48,869 nt of DNA, from NCBI GenBank assembly GCA_022841885.1, contig JALHQP010000016.1, forward strand, positions 1 to 48,869. The letters are read 5' to 3'. The notes under the pieces were generated by a model. That model was not told the DNA's origin, ran no database searches, and saw only the letters and a program-made list of their open reading frames with translations. Positions 29,877 to 40,116 of this stretch are shown here, piece by piece (position 1 is the first letter of the stretch; every line of letters starts with the position of its first letter). Both the position numbers and the translations under genes were made by a program. Source of the DNA: Aquincola sp. (GTDB lineage Bacteria > Pseudomonadota > Gammaproteobacteria > Burkholderiales > Burkholderiaceae_C).

Positions 29877-30763
29877 CGGCAAAGACCCGCAAGGGCATCA
29901 TCCTGGCCGGCGGTTCGGGCACGCGTCTGCACCCGGCCACGCTGGCGGTGAGCAAGCAACTGCTGCCGGTGTACGACAAGCCGATGGTCTACTACCCGCT
30001 GTCGACGCTGATGCTGGCCGGCATCCGTGACGTGCTGATCATCAGCACGCCGCAGGACACGCCGCGCTTCGAGGCGCTGCTGGGCGACGGCAGCCGCTGG
30101 GGCATGAACCTGAGCTACTGCGTGCAGCCCAGCCCCGATGGGTTGGCGCAGGCCTTCATCCTCGGCCGCAATTTCGTCGGCGGCGCACCGAGCGCGCTGG
30201 TGCTGGGCGACAACATCTTCTACGGTCATGACCTGCATCGCCTGCTGGGTGCGGCCACTGCACGCGATCAGGGAGCCACGGTGTTCGCCTATCACGTGCA
30301 TGACCCTGAACGCTACGGCGTGGTCGAGTTCGACGCGCAGCAGCGTGCCCTGTCGATCGAAGAGAAGCCGAAGAGTCCGCGCAGCCACTATGCGGTCACG
30401 GGCTTGTACTTCTACGACGAGCAGGTGTGCGACATCGCCGCATCGATCAAGCCGAGCGCCCGCGGCGAACTCGAGATCACCGAGGTCAACGCCACCTACC
30501 TGCGCCAGAACCAGCTGGCGGTGGAGATCATGGGCCGTGGTTACGCGTGGCTTGACACCGGCACCCACGACAGCCTGATGGAGGCCGGCCAGTTCATCGC
30601 CACCCTCGAGAAGCGCCAGGGTCTCAAGGTCGCCTGCCCCGAAGAGGTGGCGTTTCGCAGCGGCTGGATCGACGCGCAGCAACTCCAAGCGCTGGCCCAA
30701 CCGCTGGCCAAGAACGGCTATGGCCAGTACCTGCTCAAGCTGCTGACGGAAAAGGTGTACTGA
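29873..30763 (+). CDS. rmlA: Glucose-1-phosphate thymidylyltransferase
   Basis: First step of dTDP-L-rhamnose synthesis (296 aa), normally feedback-inhibited by dTDP-rhamnose. The signature [17 protein letters not shown] at 8-24 binds dTTP, and KPMVYYPLS at 36-44, LGDNIFYG and EEKPKSPRS are all as expected. The ATG at 29873 overlaps the rmlD stop by 4 bases and the TGA is shared with the rmlC ATG. Confidence 0.97.
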   Translation: MTAKTRKGIILAGGSGTRLHPATLAVSKQLLPVYDKPMVYYPLSTLMLAGIRDVLIISTPQDTPRFEALLGDGSRWGMNLSYCVQPSPDGLAQAFILGRNFVGGAPSALVLGDNIFYGHDLHRLLGAATARDQGATVFAYHVHDPERYGVVEFDAQQRALSIEEKPKSPRSHYAVTGLYFYDEQVCDIAASIKPSARGELEITEVNATYLRQNQLAVEIMGRGYAWLDTGTHDSLMEAGQFIATLEKRQGLKVACPEEVAFRSGWIDAQQLQALAQPLAKNGYGQYLLKLLTEKVY

Positions 30764-31314
30764 TGAAGGTCACGCCCACCGCGCTGGACGGCGTGCTGAT
30801 CCTCGAGCCGAAGGTATTCGGCGACGAGCGTGGCTTCTTCTATGAAAGCTTCAACCAGCGCGCCTTCGACGCCGCCGTCGGCCAGCACGTCGAGTTCGTG
30901 CAGGACAACCACTCCTGTTCGGCCCGCGGCGTGCTTCGAGGCCTGCACTACCAGCTGCCCCCGCACGCCCAGGGCAAGCTGGTGCGCGTGGTGAAGGGCA
31001 GCGCGTTCGACGTGGCGGTGGACGTTCGCCGCGGATCACTCACGTTCGGACGCTGGGTCGGCGTGACGCTCGACGCCCGCAGCCATCGGCAACTGTGGAT
31101 CCCGCCCGGCTTCGCCCACGGCTTCCTGGCGCTCGAGGACGACACCCACTTCCTCTACAAGACCACCGACTTCTACGCCCGCGAGTGCGAACGCGCGATC
31201 GTCTGGAACGACGCGTCGGTCGGCATCGACTGGCCCGCGCTCGGGATGGCGCCGCTGCTGGCGGCGAAGGACGCTGCGGCCCCTGCGCTCGCGGCGGCCG
31301 AGGTCTTCGGCTAG
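30763..31314 (+). CDS. rmlC: dTDP-4-dehydrorhamnose 3,5-epimerase
   Basis: Cupin-fold double epimerase (183 aa). RGLHYQ at 59-64 holds the catalytic base His62, and Tyr132 in FLYKTTDFY is the acid partner. WIPPGFAHGFLAL at 112-124 is the conserved barrel strand. The start shares one base with the rmlA stop (TGATG). It is of normal length, with a short Ala-rich tail. Confidence 0.97.
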   Translation: MKVTPTALDGVLILEPKVFGDERGFFYESFNQRAFDAAVGQHVEFVQDNHSCSARGVLRGLHYQLPPHAQGKLVRVVKGSAFDVAVDVRRGSLTFGRWVGVTLDARSHRQLWIPPGFAHGFLALEDDTHFLYKTTDFYARECERAIVWNDASVGIDWPALGMAPLLAAKDAAAPALAAAEVFG

Positions 31315-31322
31315 GCAGCGCG

Positions 31323-32348
31323 ATGGCCGCGAAGATTCTGCTCACCGGGGCCGCCGGGTACATCGGTTCCCACACCTGGCTCGCACTGTGGTCAGCCGGG
31401 TACGACATCGTCGGCATCGACAACTTCAGCAACAGCTCGCCCGTGGTGCTGCAGCGCCTCGACACGCTGGGCGGCCGCCTGCCCGCCTTCGTGCGGGCCG
31501 ACGTGTGCGACGGCGACTCGCTCGACCGATTGTTCGCCGAGCATCGATTCGACGCCGTGATCCACTTCGCCGCCCACAAGTCGGTGGCCGAGTCGGTGCA
31601 GCGCCCGCTCGAGTACTACCGCAACAACATCGGCGGCCTGGTCACCCTGTGCGACGCGATGCAGCGCCATGGCTGCCGCCGCATGGTCTACAGCAGCAGC
31701 GCCACGGTCTATGGCGAACCCGAGCGGCTGCCCCTGACCGAGGACTGCGCGCTGTCGGCGACCAACCCCTACGGCCAGACCAAGCTGATGGGCGAGCAGA
31801 TCCTCACCGATCTGGGCCGCGCCGATCCGCAGTGGCAAACGGCCTGCCTGCGCTACTTCAACCCGGTGGGCGCGCACGAAAGCGGCCTCATCGGCGAGGA
31901 CCCACGCGGTACGCCGAACAACCTGATGCCTTACGTGGCGCAAGTGGCCACCGGCCGGCTGCCGCAGCTGAAGGTGTTCGGCTCCGACTACCCGACGCCC
32001 GACGGTACCGGCGTGCGCGACTACATCCATGTCTGCGATCTCGCCGAGGGCCATGTCGCAGCGCTGCGGCGGTCGCTCGAGGCCGAGGGCTCGTTCACCG
32101 TGAACCTCGGCACCGGCCGCGGCCACAGCGTGCTGGACGTCGTGCGCGCCTTCGAACGCGCGAGCGGCAAGGCGATCCCGCTGGTGCTCACGCAGCGGCG
32201 GCCCGGTGATGTGCCGGCCTGCTACGCAGAACCGCAGCGCGCCCACGAACTGCTGGGCTGGCAAGCGCGCCACGACCTCGAGCGCATGTGTGCCGACAGT
32301 TGGCGCTGGCAGCAAGCCAACCCCCATGGATTCGAAGCCAAGACATGA
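31323..32348 (+). CDS. galE: UDP-glucose/UDP-GlcNAc 4-epimerase, GalE type
   Basis: Extended SDR (341 aa) interconverting UDP-glucose and UDP-galactose, perhaps also the N-acetyl forms. TGAAGYIGSH at 8-17 is the NAD site; SSSATVYG at 124-131 and Tyr150/Lys154 in YGQTK form the active site. DGTGVRDYIHV is also typical. It starts 8 bases after rmlC and ends in an ATGA overlap with manC. In this operon it likely supplies galactose or GalNAc to the repeat unit. Confidence 0.94.
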   Translation: MAAKILLTGAAGYIGSHTWLALWSAGYDIVGIDNFSNSSPVVLQRLDTLGGRLPAFVRADVCDGDSLDRLFAEHRFDAVIHFAAHKSVAESVQRPLEYYRNNIGGLVTLCDAMQRHGCRRMVYSSSATVYGEPERLPLTEDCALSATNPYGQTKLMGEQILTDLGRADPQWQTACLRYFNPVGAHESGLIGEDPRGTPNNLMPYVAQVATGRLPQLKVFGSDYPTPDGTGVRDYIHVCDLAEGHVAALRRSLEAEGSFTVNLGTGRGHSVLDVVRAFERASGKAIPLVLTQRRPGDVPACYAEPQRAHELLGWQARHDLERMCADSWRWQQANPHGFEAKT

Positions 32349-33808
32349 TTGAGTCGAATTCCCTCGCCTCGGTGGCCGTGGTGCCCGTGGTCATGGCCGG
32401 CGGCAGCGGCACGCGGCTGTGGCCGCTGTCGCGCGCTGCCTTCCCGAAGCAGTTCCTCGTGTTGACAGCCGACAACCGCAGCCTGTACCAGCAGGCGATC
32501 GCGCGCCTTTTGGCCGTGGCCGGCGACGGCGTCGAGGTCCACGCGCCGCTGACCGTGGCCAACGACGAACACCGCTTCATGGTGCTCGACCAGCTGCGCG
32601 AGTTGGGCATCGACCCGGGCCACCTGATCCTCGAGCCCGCGGGTCGCAACACGGCGCCGGCCATGACGCTGGCGGCGTTGCGGGCCGGCGCCGATGGCGC
32701 CGACCCCGTGCTCATCGTGACGCCGGCCGATCATGTGATCCCGGACGTGGCGGCCTTCGCCCGCACCATGCGCCAGGCGGTGCGGGCAGCCGCCGCGGGC
32801 GCCATCGCCATCCTCGGCATCGCACCCGAGCGCCCCGAGACCGGCTACGGCTACATCCAGAGCGACGACGCCGGGGACGGCCTGCCACGAGTGCGTCGTT
32901 TCGTCGAGAAGCCCGACCTCGCCACCGCCGAGCGCTACCTGGCTGAAGGCGGCTACCACTGGAACAGCGGCATGTTCGTCGTGCGCGCCTCGGTGTGGCT
33001 GGCGGCGCTCGAACGCTTCCGGCCCGACATCCTCGAAGCCACACGCGCCGCCTGGTCCATGCGCCGCCAGGACGAACGCTTCCTGCGTCCCGACGCCGGC
33101 GCTTTCGCCGCGGTGCCGGCCGAGTCGATCGACTTCGCGGTGATGGAACACTGCCCCGGCAGCGGCACCGAGCTGGTGATGGCATCGCTGGACGCCGGCT
33201 GGAGCGATCTCGGGGCTTGGGACGCGGTGTGGCAGGTGGCGCCCAAGGACGCCGCCGGCAATGCGGCGCTCGGCGACGCCCTGGTGGCTGACAGCCGCAA
33301 CACCCTGGTGCATGCCACCAGCCGGCTCGTGAGCCTGGTCGGTGTCGACAACCTGATGGTCATCGAGACCCCCGATGCCGTGCTGGTGGCCGACCGCGAG
33401 CGCAGCCAGGACGTCAGGAAGATCGTTGCCGCGCTCGAGGCCCAGGGCCGCGGAGAGAAGAACCTGCACCGGAAGGTTCACCGCCCCTGGGGCTGGTACG
33501 ACAGCATCGATTCCGGCCCCCGCTTCCAAGTCAAGCGCATCATGGTCAAGCCGGGCGCCAGCCTGTCGTTGCAGATGCACCACCACCGCGCGGAGCACTG
33601 GATCGTGGTCAGCGGCACCGCGGAGGTGGTCAACGGCGACCAGCTGCTGACCTTGACCGAGAACCAGAGCACCTACATTCCGCTGGGCTGCAAGCACCGC
33701 CTGTCCAACTCGGGCAAGGTACCGCTGGAGATCATCGAGGTGCAGTCGGGCTCGTATCTCGGCGAAGACGACATCGTGCGATTCGAGGACCACTATGGCC
33801 GCAAGTGA
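32345..33808 (+). CDS. manC: Bifunctional mannose-1-phosphate guanylyltransferase / mannose-6-phosphate isomerase
   Basis: Two-domain enzyme (487 aa) supplying GDP-mannose. The N-terminal transferase carries [14 protein letters not shown] at 17-30 and FPKQFL at 33-38. The C-terminal cupin isomerase carries RPWGWYDS and [14 protein letters not shown], with metal-binding histidines. With fcl and gmd downstream it feeds GDP-L-fucose synthesis. No phosphomannomutase (manB) gene lies in the window, so mannose 1-phosphate must come from elsewhere. It overlaps galE by 4 and fcl by 14 bases. Confidence 0.95.
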   Translation: MIESNSLASVAVVPVVMAGGSGTRLWPLSRAAFPKQFLVLTADNRSLYQQAIARLLAVAGDGVEVHAPLTVANDEHRFMVLDQLRELGIDPGHLILEPAGRNTAPAMTLAALRAGADGADPVLIVTPADHVIPDVAAFARTMRQAVRAAAAGAIAILGIAPERPETGYGYIQSDDAGDGLPRVRRFVEKPDLATAERYLAEGGYHWNSGMFVVRASVWLAALERFRPDILEATRAAWSMRRQDERFLRPDAGAFAAVPAESIDFAVMEHCPGSGTELVMASLDAGWSDLGAWDAVWQVAPKDAAGNAALGDALVADSRNTLVHATSRLVSLVGVDNLMVIETPDAVLVADRERSQDVRKIVAALEAQGRGEKNLHRKVHRPWGWYDSIDSGPRFQVKRIMVKPGASLSLQMHHHRAEHWIVVSGTAEVVNGDQLLTLTENQSTYIPLGCKHRLSNSGKVPLEIIEVQSGSYLGEDDIVRFEDHYGRK

Positions 33809-34766
33809 CGTCGGCGCCCCGCACAAGGGTGCCAAGATCTTCGTGACCGGCCACCGCGGCATGGTCGGCAGCGCGTTGTTGCGCCGGCTGCAGGCGGGTG
33901 GCTACACGCAGGTGATCACGCGCACGCATGCCGAACTCGACCTGGTCGACCAGCGATCGGTGCATGCCTTCCTGGCTGAGGAGCAGCCAGACTACATCTT
34001 CATTGCCGCGGCCAAGGTCGGTGGCATCCAGGCCAACAACACCTACCGCGCCGACTTCATCTACCAGAACCTGATGATCGCTGCGAACCTGGTGCATGGT
34101 GCCCACCTGGCCGGCGTGCAGCGGTTGATGTTCCTCGCCTCGAGTTGCATCTACCCACGCGACGCGGCACAGCCGATCACCGAGGACGCGCTCCTGACCG
34201 GTGCGCTCGAAGCCACCAATGAGCCCTACGCCATCGCCAAGATCGCCGGCGTGAAGCTGGCCGAGTGCTACAACCGGCAGCACGGGCGGCAGTACGTGAG
34301 CGTGATGCCCACCAACCTGTACGGCCCGAACGACAACTACGACCTCGCCACCAGCCATGTGCTGCCGGCGCTGATCCGCAAGGCCCACGAGGCCAAACAG
34401 CGCGGCGACAAGCAACTGGTGGTCTGGGGCAGCGGCACGCCGCGGCGCGAGTTCCTCTACGTCGACGACCTGGCCGACGCCTGCGTGCACCTGTTCGAGC
34501 ACAGCTACGACGGGCCGTTGGTCAACATCGGCTGCGGCCAGGACGTCACCATCCGGCAACTTGCCGAGGTGGTCAAGGAGGTCGTGGGCTGCCCGGCCGA
34601 GATCGTGTTCGACACCAGCAAGCCCGACGGCACACCGCGCAAGCAACTCGACGTCACGCGCCTGGCCAGCCTCGGCTGGCGCGCGCGCACGCCGCTGCGA
34701 GACGGCATCGCGCGCGCCTACGCGGCCGCGCCCTTCCATACCGACAACCACAGAGCCTCAACATGA
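33795..34766 (+). CDS. fcl: GDP-L-fucose synthase
   Basis: NADPH-dependent epimerase-reductase (323 aa) that turns GDP-4-keto-6-deoxymannose into GDP-L-fucose. [10 protein letters not shown] at 19-28 is the cofactor site. The catalytic set is visible as SSCIYP at 116-121 and EPYAIAK at 143-149 with Tyr145 and Lys149. [12 protein letters not shown] is diagnostic of the family. Here fcl precedes gmd, the reverse of the E. coli colanic-acid order, and overlaps it by 4 bases. Confidence 0.95.
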   Translation: MAASDVGAPHKGAKIFVTGHRGMVGSALLRRLQAGGYTQVITRTHAELDLVDQRSVHAFLAEEQPDYIFIAAAKVGGIQANNTYRADFIYQNLMIAANLVHGAHLAGVQRLMFLASSCIYPRDAAQPITEDALLTGALEATNEPYAIAKIAGVKLAECYNRQHGRQYVSVMPTNLYGPNDNYDLATSHVLPALIRKAHEAKQRGDKQLVVWGSGTPRREFLYVDDLADACVHLFEHSYDGPLVNIGCGQDVTIRQLAEVVKEVVGCPAEIVFDTSKPDGTPRKQLDVTRLASLGWRARTPLRDGIARAYAAAPFHTDNHRAST

Positions 34767-35884
34767 CCACGAAAAAGGTCGCCCTGGTCACGGGCATCAC
34801 CGGTCAGGACGGCGCCTACCTCGCCGAGTTCCTGCTCAAGAAGGGCTACGAGGTGCATGGCATCAAGCGCCGCGCCAGCCTGTTCAACACCGACCGCATC
34901 GACCACCTGTACCAGGACCCGCACGTCGACAACCGCAACTTCATCCTGCACTACGGCGACATGACGGACAGCTCGAACCTGATCCGCATCGTGCAACAGG
35001 TGCAACCCGACGAGATCTACAACCTGGCCGCGCAGAGCCATGTGGCGGTGAGCTTCGAGGAGCCCGAGTACACGGCCAACGCCGATGGCATCGGTGCGCT
35101 GCGTCTGCTCGAGGCGATCCGCCTGCTGGGACTGGAGAAGAAGACACGCTTCTACCAGGCCAGCACCAGCGAGTTGTACGGCCTGGTGCAGGAGACGCCG
35201 CAGAAGGAGACGACGCCGTTCTACCCGCGCAGCCCTTACGCCGTGGCCAAGCTCTACGCGTACTGGATCACCGTCAACTACCGAGAGGCCTATGGCCTGT
35301 ACGCCTGCAACGGCATCCTGTTCAACCACGAGAGCCCGCTGCGCGGCGAGACCTTCGTGACGCGCAAGATCACACGCGCCATCGCGCGCATCGCGTTGGG
35401 TTTGCAGGACTGCCTGTACCTGGGCAACCTGTCGGCGCTGCGCGACTGGGGCCATGCGCGCGACTACGTCGAGATGCAATGGCTGATGCTGCAGCAGCAG
35501 CAGGCCGAAGACTTCGTGATCGCCACCGGCGTGCAGGTGAGCGTGCGCGAGTTCGTGCAGCAGGCCGCAGCCGAGCTGGGCATCACGGTCGCGTTCAGCG
35601 GCAGCGGCACGCAAGAGGTTGGCACCGTGGCTGCGGTCAGCGGCGACAAGGCCCGCTGCAAGGTCGGCGACGAAATCGTGCGCGTCGATCCGCGTTACTT
35701 CCGGCCCACGGAGGTGGAAACGCTGCTGGGTGACCCTACCAAGGCCAAGAAAATGCTCGGCTGGACGCCAGCCACCACGCTGGCGGAACTGGTGCGCGAG
35801 ATGGTCGACTCCGACTACCTTGCCGCCAAGCGGGACAGCCTCGTCAAGCAGGCTGGGTATCAGGCCTTTGACTACCACGAATGA
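34763..35884 (+). CDS. gmd: GDP-mannose 4,6-dehydratase
   Basis: Makes GDP-4-keto-6-deoxymannose (373 aa). [10 protein letters not shown] at 11-20 is the Gmd-type NADP site; [16 protein letters not shown] at 35-50 is the substrate and tetramer loop. The active site has Thr135 and Glu137 in STSELYG, with Tyr159 and Lys163 in YAVAK. It has the full family length, so it is probably the functional Gmd for fucose. It overlaps the next, paralogous gene by 4 bases. Confidence 0.96.
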   Translation: MTTKKVALVTGITGQDGAYLAEFLLKKGYEVHGIKRRASLFNTDRIDHLYQDPHVDNRNFILHYGDMTDSSNLIRIVQQVQPDEIYNLAAQSHVAVSFEEPEYTANADGIGALRLLEAIRLLGLEKKTRFYQASTSELYGLVQETPQKETTPFYPRSPYAVAKLYAYWITVNYREAYGLYACNGILFNHESPLRGETFVTRKITRAIARIALGLQDCLYLGNLSALRDWGHARDYVEMQWLMLQQQQAEDFVIATGVQVSVREFVQQAAAELGITVAFSGSGTQEVGTVAAVSGDKARCKVGDEIVRVDPRYFRPTEVETLLGDPTKAKKMLGWTPATTLAELVREMVDSDYLAAKRDSLVKQAGYQAFDYHE

Positions 35885-36867
35885 CCGAAGTCAAGCGCGC
35901 CCTCATTCTCGGCATCGGCGGGCAGGACGCCGCGTACTTGTCGCGAGTGCTTCTGTCCAAGGGCTACGCCGTCGTCGGCACCTCGCGCGACGCCACGCTG
36001 GCCAACCGCGTCGGACTGAGGGCGTTGGGCATCGAAGGCGCGGTGCAGATCGTGTCGATGGCCCCGACCGACTTCCGCAGCGTGCTGCAGACCCTGCGGC
36101 GCCATCAGCCGGACGAGGTCTACCACCTCGCTGGCCAAACGTCGGTCGGCCTGTCGTTCGAGCAACCCGTCGAGACAATCGAGAGCATTGCCGTCGGTAC
36201 CCTGAACGTGTTGGAGGCAATCCGCTTCGAGGAACGGCCGATCCGCCTGTATCACGCCGGCTCGAGCGAGTGCTTTGGTGACACCGGCGACACGCCGGCC
36301 ACCGAAGCCACGCCCTTTCGGCCGCGCAGTCCCTACGCCGTGGCCAAGGCCTGCGCCCACAATCTGGTGAGCAACTACCGTGAGGCCTACCGGATGCACG
36401 CCTGCACCGGAATCCTCTTCAACCACGAGTCACCCTTGCGGCCCGACCGCTTCGTTACACAAAAGATCGTGCGCGCCGCGGCACGCATTGCCACCCACAG
36501 CACCGAGACGCTTCGCCTGGGCAACCTGGACATTCATCGCGACTGGGGTTGGGCGCCGGAATATGTGGAGGTCATGTGGCAGATGCTTCAGGATCCCCAC
36601 CCTGAGGATCTGGTTGTCGCCACGGGGCGAACCGTGTCGCTCCAGTACTTTGTCGAGCGAGCGTTCGCGAACTTCGGCCTCGATTGGAGGAAGCATGTTT
36701 CGAGCGACGAGTCGCTGATGCGTCCCTCGGATATCCGATATGGCGCCGGCAACCCGAGCCGCGCCAGGGAAAAGCTGGGCTGGCACTTCACCCGGGACGT
36801 CGACGGGGTGGTTGATGCGCTTTGCGCCAGCGCCCGCGACACCGCCAAAGCGTGCCCGGGACACTAG
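35881..36867 (+). CDS. Divergent Gmd paralogue (GDP-mannose 4,6-dehydratase-like SDR)
   Basis: Extended SDR (328 aa), clearly related to the preceding gmd but about 45 residues shorter. It keeps [10 protein letters not shown] at 11-20, the active-site pattern GSSECFG with Glu130, Tyr152 and Lys156 in YAVAK, and the sugar-nucleotide motif FNHESPLR followed by FVTQKI. It has lost the [11 protein letters not shown] loop that in Gmd binds the cofactor of the neighbouring subunit. It may be a second dehydratase, or a 4-keto-sugar reductase or epimerase giving another GDP-6-deoxyhexose; the sequence does not decide. The overlap with gmd shows it is co-translated. Confidence 0.8.
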   Translation: MTEVKRALILGIGGQDAAYLSRVLLSKGYAVVGTSRDATLANRVGLRALGIEGAVQIVSMAPTDFRSVLQTLRRHQPDEVYHLAGQTSVGLSFEQPVETIESIAVGTLNVLEAIRFEERPIRLYHAGSSECFGDTGDTPATEATPFRPRSPYAVAKACAHNLVSNYREAYRMHACTGILFNHESPLRPDRFVTQKIVRAAARIATHSTETLRLGNLDIHRDWGWAPEYVEVMWQMLQDPHPEDLVVATGRTVSLQYFVERAFANFGLDWRKHVSSDESLMRPSDIRYGAGNPSRAREKLGWHFTRDVDGVVDALCASARDTAKACPGH

Positions 36868-38165
36868 CTCACTGGCGCGACCGGCTGAGCCAGGCGCGGC
36901 AAAGGTTTCGGCCCCACCTGGCCCGGACCGGTTGGTCGTCTCTCGACGCCGTCGCCGGGCCCTTCCTGTCCATCGCCGTCTCGCCGCTGCTGCTGCACAG
37001 CCTGGGCAGCCACGGCTTCGGCCTCTGGGCATTCGCCGCGGCAGTTGCCGGCCTTGGCGGCCTGGCGTCGCTGGGCGTCGGTGTGGCCACAACCAAGTAC
37101 GTCGCCGAAGACCTGGCGTCCGATCGGCCGCAAGCGGCGATCGAAACCACTCGGGCCGCGTTGAGCATTGTCCTGAGCGGAGGGCTCCTGCTGATCGCAC
37201 TCAGTGCCGCGTTGGCGCCGACGTTGGCGAGTACCGCGTTTGTCCGCATGGGCACAGTCGGCGAGGTTTGCGCCGCTCTGGTACTAGGCATCGTGCTACT
37301 GGCCACGCAGGAGATCGATGGCGTGTTTACTGGCGCTTTGCGGGGCGCTCAACGTTTCGACTTCGCCGCCCAGGTCGAGCTCGCCATGCGGGTTACCTGG
37401 GTGGGTGCGGTGATCGGCGTCGCCTGGCTGACGCGCGATGCAATAGACACCCTCATGGCCAGTGGCGCGCTCACCGTTCTCAAAGCCGTCGTCAAGGGGT
37501 GCGCGGCGCAGAGCGCCCTGCGAGGCCGTTGCATGATTCCGACGCGGGCAACCACACCGATGCTGCGCCTTGTCCGATTCGGCAAATGGATGTGGGTGCA
37601 GAACTTGGGCGGGCTACTGTTCTCCGTCGTCGACCGGCTTGTCGTCGGCGCGATCTTCGGCGCCGCGGACCTGGCGCGATACAGCATCTGCATGCAACTC
37701 GCCCAACTGGTTCACGGCATTCAAGCGACGGCATTGCAGCCGCTCTTTCCTTGGGTTGCCACGCGCGCGGCATCGCCTCAGTCACTATCGGCCGCCATGC
37801 TCAAGCGGACCGCGGTGGTCGGCGGCCTCGCATGCCTGGTCGTGCCGCTCGGCCTCGTCGCTGTTACCGACACCGTGCTGAGCCTTTGGATCGGTACGGC
37901 ATTCGCTCAGGAAAACTCGGGCATCTGCAGGATCCTGATCGCAGCCTATGGGCTGCTAGCCTTCAACATACCGGTTCACTATCTGCTTCTGGGGCTGGGG
38001 GCCGTACGCTTCCTGGCCGCCATCAACTTCGCCGCCGGCACGGTCAGCCTGCTCGCGTCGCTCCTTCTGTCTCCATGGGGATTCAGCGACTTCGTACTGG
38101 GCAAACTCCTCTTCGCCCCTTTGATCCTGCTCAACTTCGTCGTGCTGCGAAAAAGCATTCAGTAG
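36822..38165 (+). CDS. wzx: Wzx-type lipid-linked oligosaccharide flippase
   Basis: Polytopic membrane protein (447 aa) with about twelve hydrophobic helices from residue 40 on. Its place in the MATE-like polysaccharide transporter family is indicated by the helix pattern and by FGKWMWVQNLGGLLFS around 251-266 before LVVGAIFG. It should move the undecaprenyl-linked repeat unit to the periplasm. The start is unsure: the TTG at 36822 overlaps the previous gene by 46 bases; a GTG at 36852 would give 437 aa. Neither has a clear Shine-Dalgarno. From here to about 44.5 kb the codons look less GC-biased than upstream. Confidence 0.85.
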   Translation: MRQRPRHRQSVPGTLAHWRDRLSQARQRFRPHLARTGWSSLDAVAGPFLSIAVSPLLLHSLGSHGFGLWAFAAAVAGLGGLASLGVGVATTKYVAEDLASDRPQAAIETTRAALSIVLSGGLLLIALSAALAPTLASTAFVRMGTVGEVCAALVLGIVLLATQEIDGVFTGALRGAQRFDFAAQVELAMRVTWVGAVIGVAWLTRDAIDTLMASGALTVLKAVVKGCAAQSALRGRCMIPTRATTPMLRLVRFGKWMWVQNLGGLLFSVVDRLVVGAIFGAADLARYSICMQLAQLVHGIQATALQPLFPWVATRAASPQSLSAAMLKRTAVVGGLACLVVPLGLVAVTDTVLSLWIGTAFAQENSGICRILIAAYGLLAFNIPVHYLLLGLGAVRFLAAINFAAGTVSLLASLLLSPWGFSDFVLGKLLFAPLILLNFVVLRKSIQ

Positions 38166-38186
38166 AGGACCGCCCTCAATCAACCC

Positions 38187-39032
38187 ATGCACATGCCCTC
38201 GCTCTTCAACAAGGTTGGCGCCGCCATTCGCAATGCGCTCAGGACGCCGGTTCGTGCCGTCGCGCGCTCCATGGGCCTCGATGTCGTACGGTACGAGGCG
38301 CGGCGCGATCCCGCGCTCGTGGCGTTCGAGGCCCTGCTGCAGTTGCGCCTCGCATTGAACGATATGCCGGATGAGCAAGCTCGGCGATTCCTGCTGAACT
38401 GCGCCAAGCACATTGGAGATTCCAAGTCGCAGATCCTCCAAGATCTGTTCGCATTGCACAGCGTCGGCTTCAAACCGAACGGATTCTTCGTGGAGTTCGG
38501 TGCGACCAACGGCATAACGCTGAGCAACACACACATTCTGGAAGCGAAGTTTGGCTGGAATGGCATTCTTGCCGAGCCTGCCCGTTGCTGGACGGCCGCG
38601 CTGCGGGTCAACCGCAACTGCACGATCGATACGCGCTGCGTGTGGACCGCGACGGGCGAGACCTTGCAGTTCCTGGAGGCCGCGGACGCAGAACTGTCCA
38701 CCGCAGGCACCTTCGCCAATCGTGTCGACGGACATGCGAAGACGCGTACCACGAACGAACAGTACGACGTTGAGACAATCTCTCTCGTCGATCTGCTGCG
38801 GGCGCACAACGCGCCGCGACAGATCGACTACCTTTCCGTCGATACCGAAGGTTCCGAGTACTTGATACTGTCCCACTTCGACTTCGATGCATTCGATATC
38901 AAGGTGATCACCGTCGAGCACAACTATGTAGAGAGTGACCGCGCCCAGATCCACCTGCTGCTAACCTCGAAAGGCTATGTACGCGCCTTCGAGACGTTCT
39001 CCCAGTGGGACGACTGGTACGTCAGGCGCTGA
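38187..39032 (+). CDS. FkbM-family methyltransferase
   Basis: SAM-dependent methyltransferase (281 aa). FFVEFGATNGITLSNTHILE near 99-118 is motif I of the FkbM family, followed by WNGILAEPA. IDYLSVDTEGSEYLIL around 229-244 is the conserved DTEG segment. FkbM-like enzymes O-methylate hydroxyls; in such operons they usually methylate a sugar. The N-terminal 60 residues are helical and basic. The gene starts 21 bases after wzx with AGGA upstream and has no stop overlap, unlike the upstream biosynthetic genes. Confidence 0.87.
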   Translation: MHMPSLFNKVGAAIRNALRTPVRAVARSMGLDVVRYEARRDPALVAFEALLQLRLALNDMPDEQARRFLLNCAKHIGDSKSQILQDLFALHSVGFKPNGFFVEFGATNGITLSNTHILEAKFGWNGILAEPARCWTAALRVNRNCTIDTRCVWTATGETLQFLEAADAELSTAGTFANRVDGHAKTRTTNEQYDVETISLVDLLRAHNAPRQIDYLSVDTEGSEYLILSHFDFDAFDIKVITVEHNYVESDRAQIHLLLTSKGYVRAFETFSQWDDWYVRR

Positions 39033-39034
39033 CG

Positions 39035-40114
39035 ATGCCCTGGGTGCTGCTGATACTCGGTGTGATGGCCGCCGTCGTCGCGTCCTCGAGCCGCCACGCC
39101 CGCATGCCGATGTTCGTCCTGGCCGTCGTGCTCCTGATCTTTGTCTCTGCAATCCGGTACAAGACCGGGTATGACTTCGACAGCTACGTCGACATCTACC
39201 GCGAAGCGTCGAACGGCAGCTCGCCCGACGGCATGGAGTGGGGTTGGCACCTTGTCAACGGCCTGTCGAAACTGCTGTTCGGCTCCGCGCAGGGCGTCTT
39301 CCTCCTGACCTCGATCGTGATCTACGGCCTGATCGCGTGGGTGTTGTATCGCGAGTCTGAGTACGCGGCGTTCGCTCTCCTGGCCTTCTTGCTCAACGTG
39401 CCGTTCTACTGGGAGTCGCTGGCGACGCTGCGGCAGTATGTGGCCATCGCGATCTGCCTACTGGCGGCGCGACAATGGGTGAAGGGCGAGCGGGTCTCCT
39501 TCTTCGTGCTCGTCGGCACGGCCATCCTGTTCCATGCCCCTGCGGCGGCCAGCCTCGTGATCCCCGTATTGGCGTGGTGGCGGTCCCGGTGGCTGATGCT
39601 GGCGTCGGCGGCGAGCCTCGGCATTGCGGTGTCCTCGACGATGACGGACCTGGTCGCGTCCCTCGATCTGCTCGCCAAGTACCAATCCTATTTCGACGGC
39701 ACCATCGACGCCTCGGGAGAGGTGGCCTCGGGCCTCGTGGTCTACGCGCGAGCCCTGGTGGCGCTGTGGCTCGTCTGGCTGGTCGACCGCATGCCCGAAC
39801 TCGGGCAGCAGCGCAAGAATCTGGTCGTCAACGGGCTGATCCTCGCCTACGCGCTGTTCTTCACCCTCTACGAGTCTACGGCGCTCAGACGCATCGCCTA
39901 CTACTTCTTCATCTACGAGTTGTTGATGATCGGCTACATCGCGCGCCACGCCATCAGGTTCAGCGGCGCATCCGGCCGACTGCTGCATTGGGGTGCCATC
40001 GGCGCCTATCTCCTCCTTGGGGCGACGCTGCTATTCAAGGACGTGTGGACCAATCCGCTGGGTCGGCACGAAGACCCGCTGTTCAACCGCGAGTACCGGA
40101 CGATCCTCGAGTAG
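39035..40114 (+). CDS. EpsG/Wzy-like polysaccharide polymerase
   Basis: Membrane protein (359 aa) with about ten hydrophobic helices. The EpsG pattern is present: RYKTGYDFDSYVDIY at about 40-54 after the second helix, LRQYVAIAICL near 135, and a large loop before the last helices. EpsG/Wzy proteins join repeat units in the periplasm. I chose the ATG at 39035, two bases after the fkbM stop, because it directly precedes the first helix; the frame is open further upstream. Wzy proteins vary greatly, so family and role rest on topology and context. Confidence 0.82.
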   Translation: MPWVLLILGVMAAVVASSSRHARMPMFVLAVVLLIFVSAIRYKTGYDFDSYVDIYREASNGSSPDGMEWGWHLVNGLSKLLFGSAQGVFLLTSIVIYGLIAWVLYRESEYAAFALLAFLLNVPFYWESLATLRQYVAIAICLLAARQWVKGERVSFFVLVGTAILFHAPAAASLVIPVLAWWRSRWLMLASAASLGIAVSSTMTDLVASLDLLAKYQSYFDGTIDASGEVASGLVVYARALVALWLVWLVDRMPELGQQRKNLVVNGLILAYALFFTLYESTALRRIAYYFFIYELLMIGYIARHAIRFSGASGRLLHWGAIGAYLLLGATLLFKDVWTNPLGRHEDPLFNREYRTILE

Positions 40115-40116
40115 GC

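Noticed and set aside
32222..33862. Minus-strand open frame of 546 codons opposite manC
   Set aside because: Antisense of a fully recognisable manC; no motif of its own.
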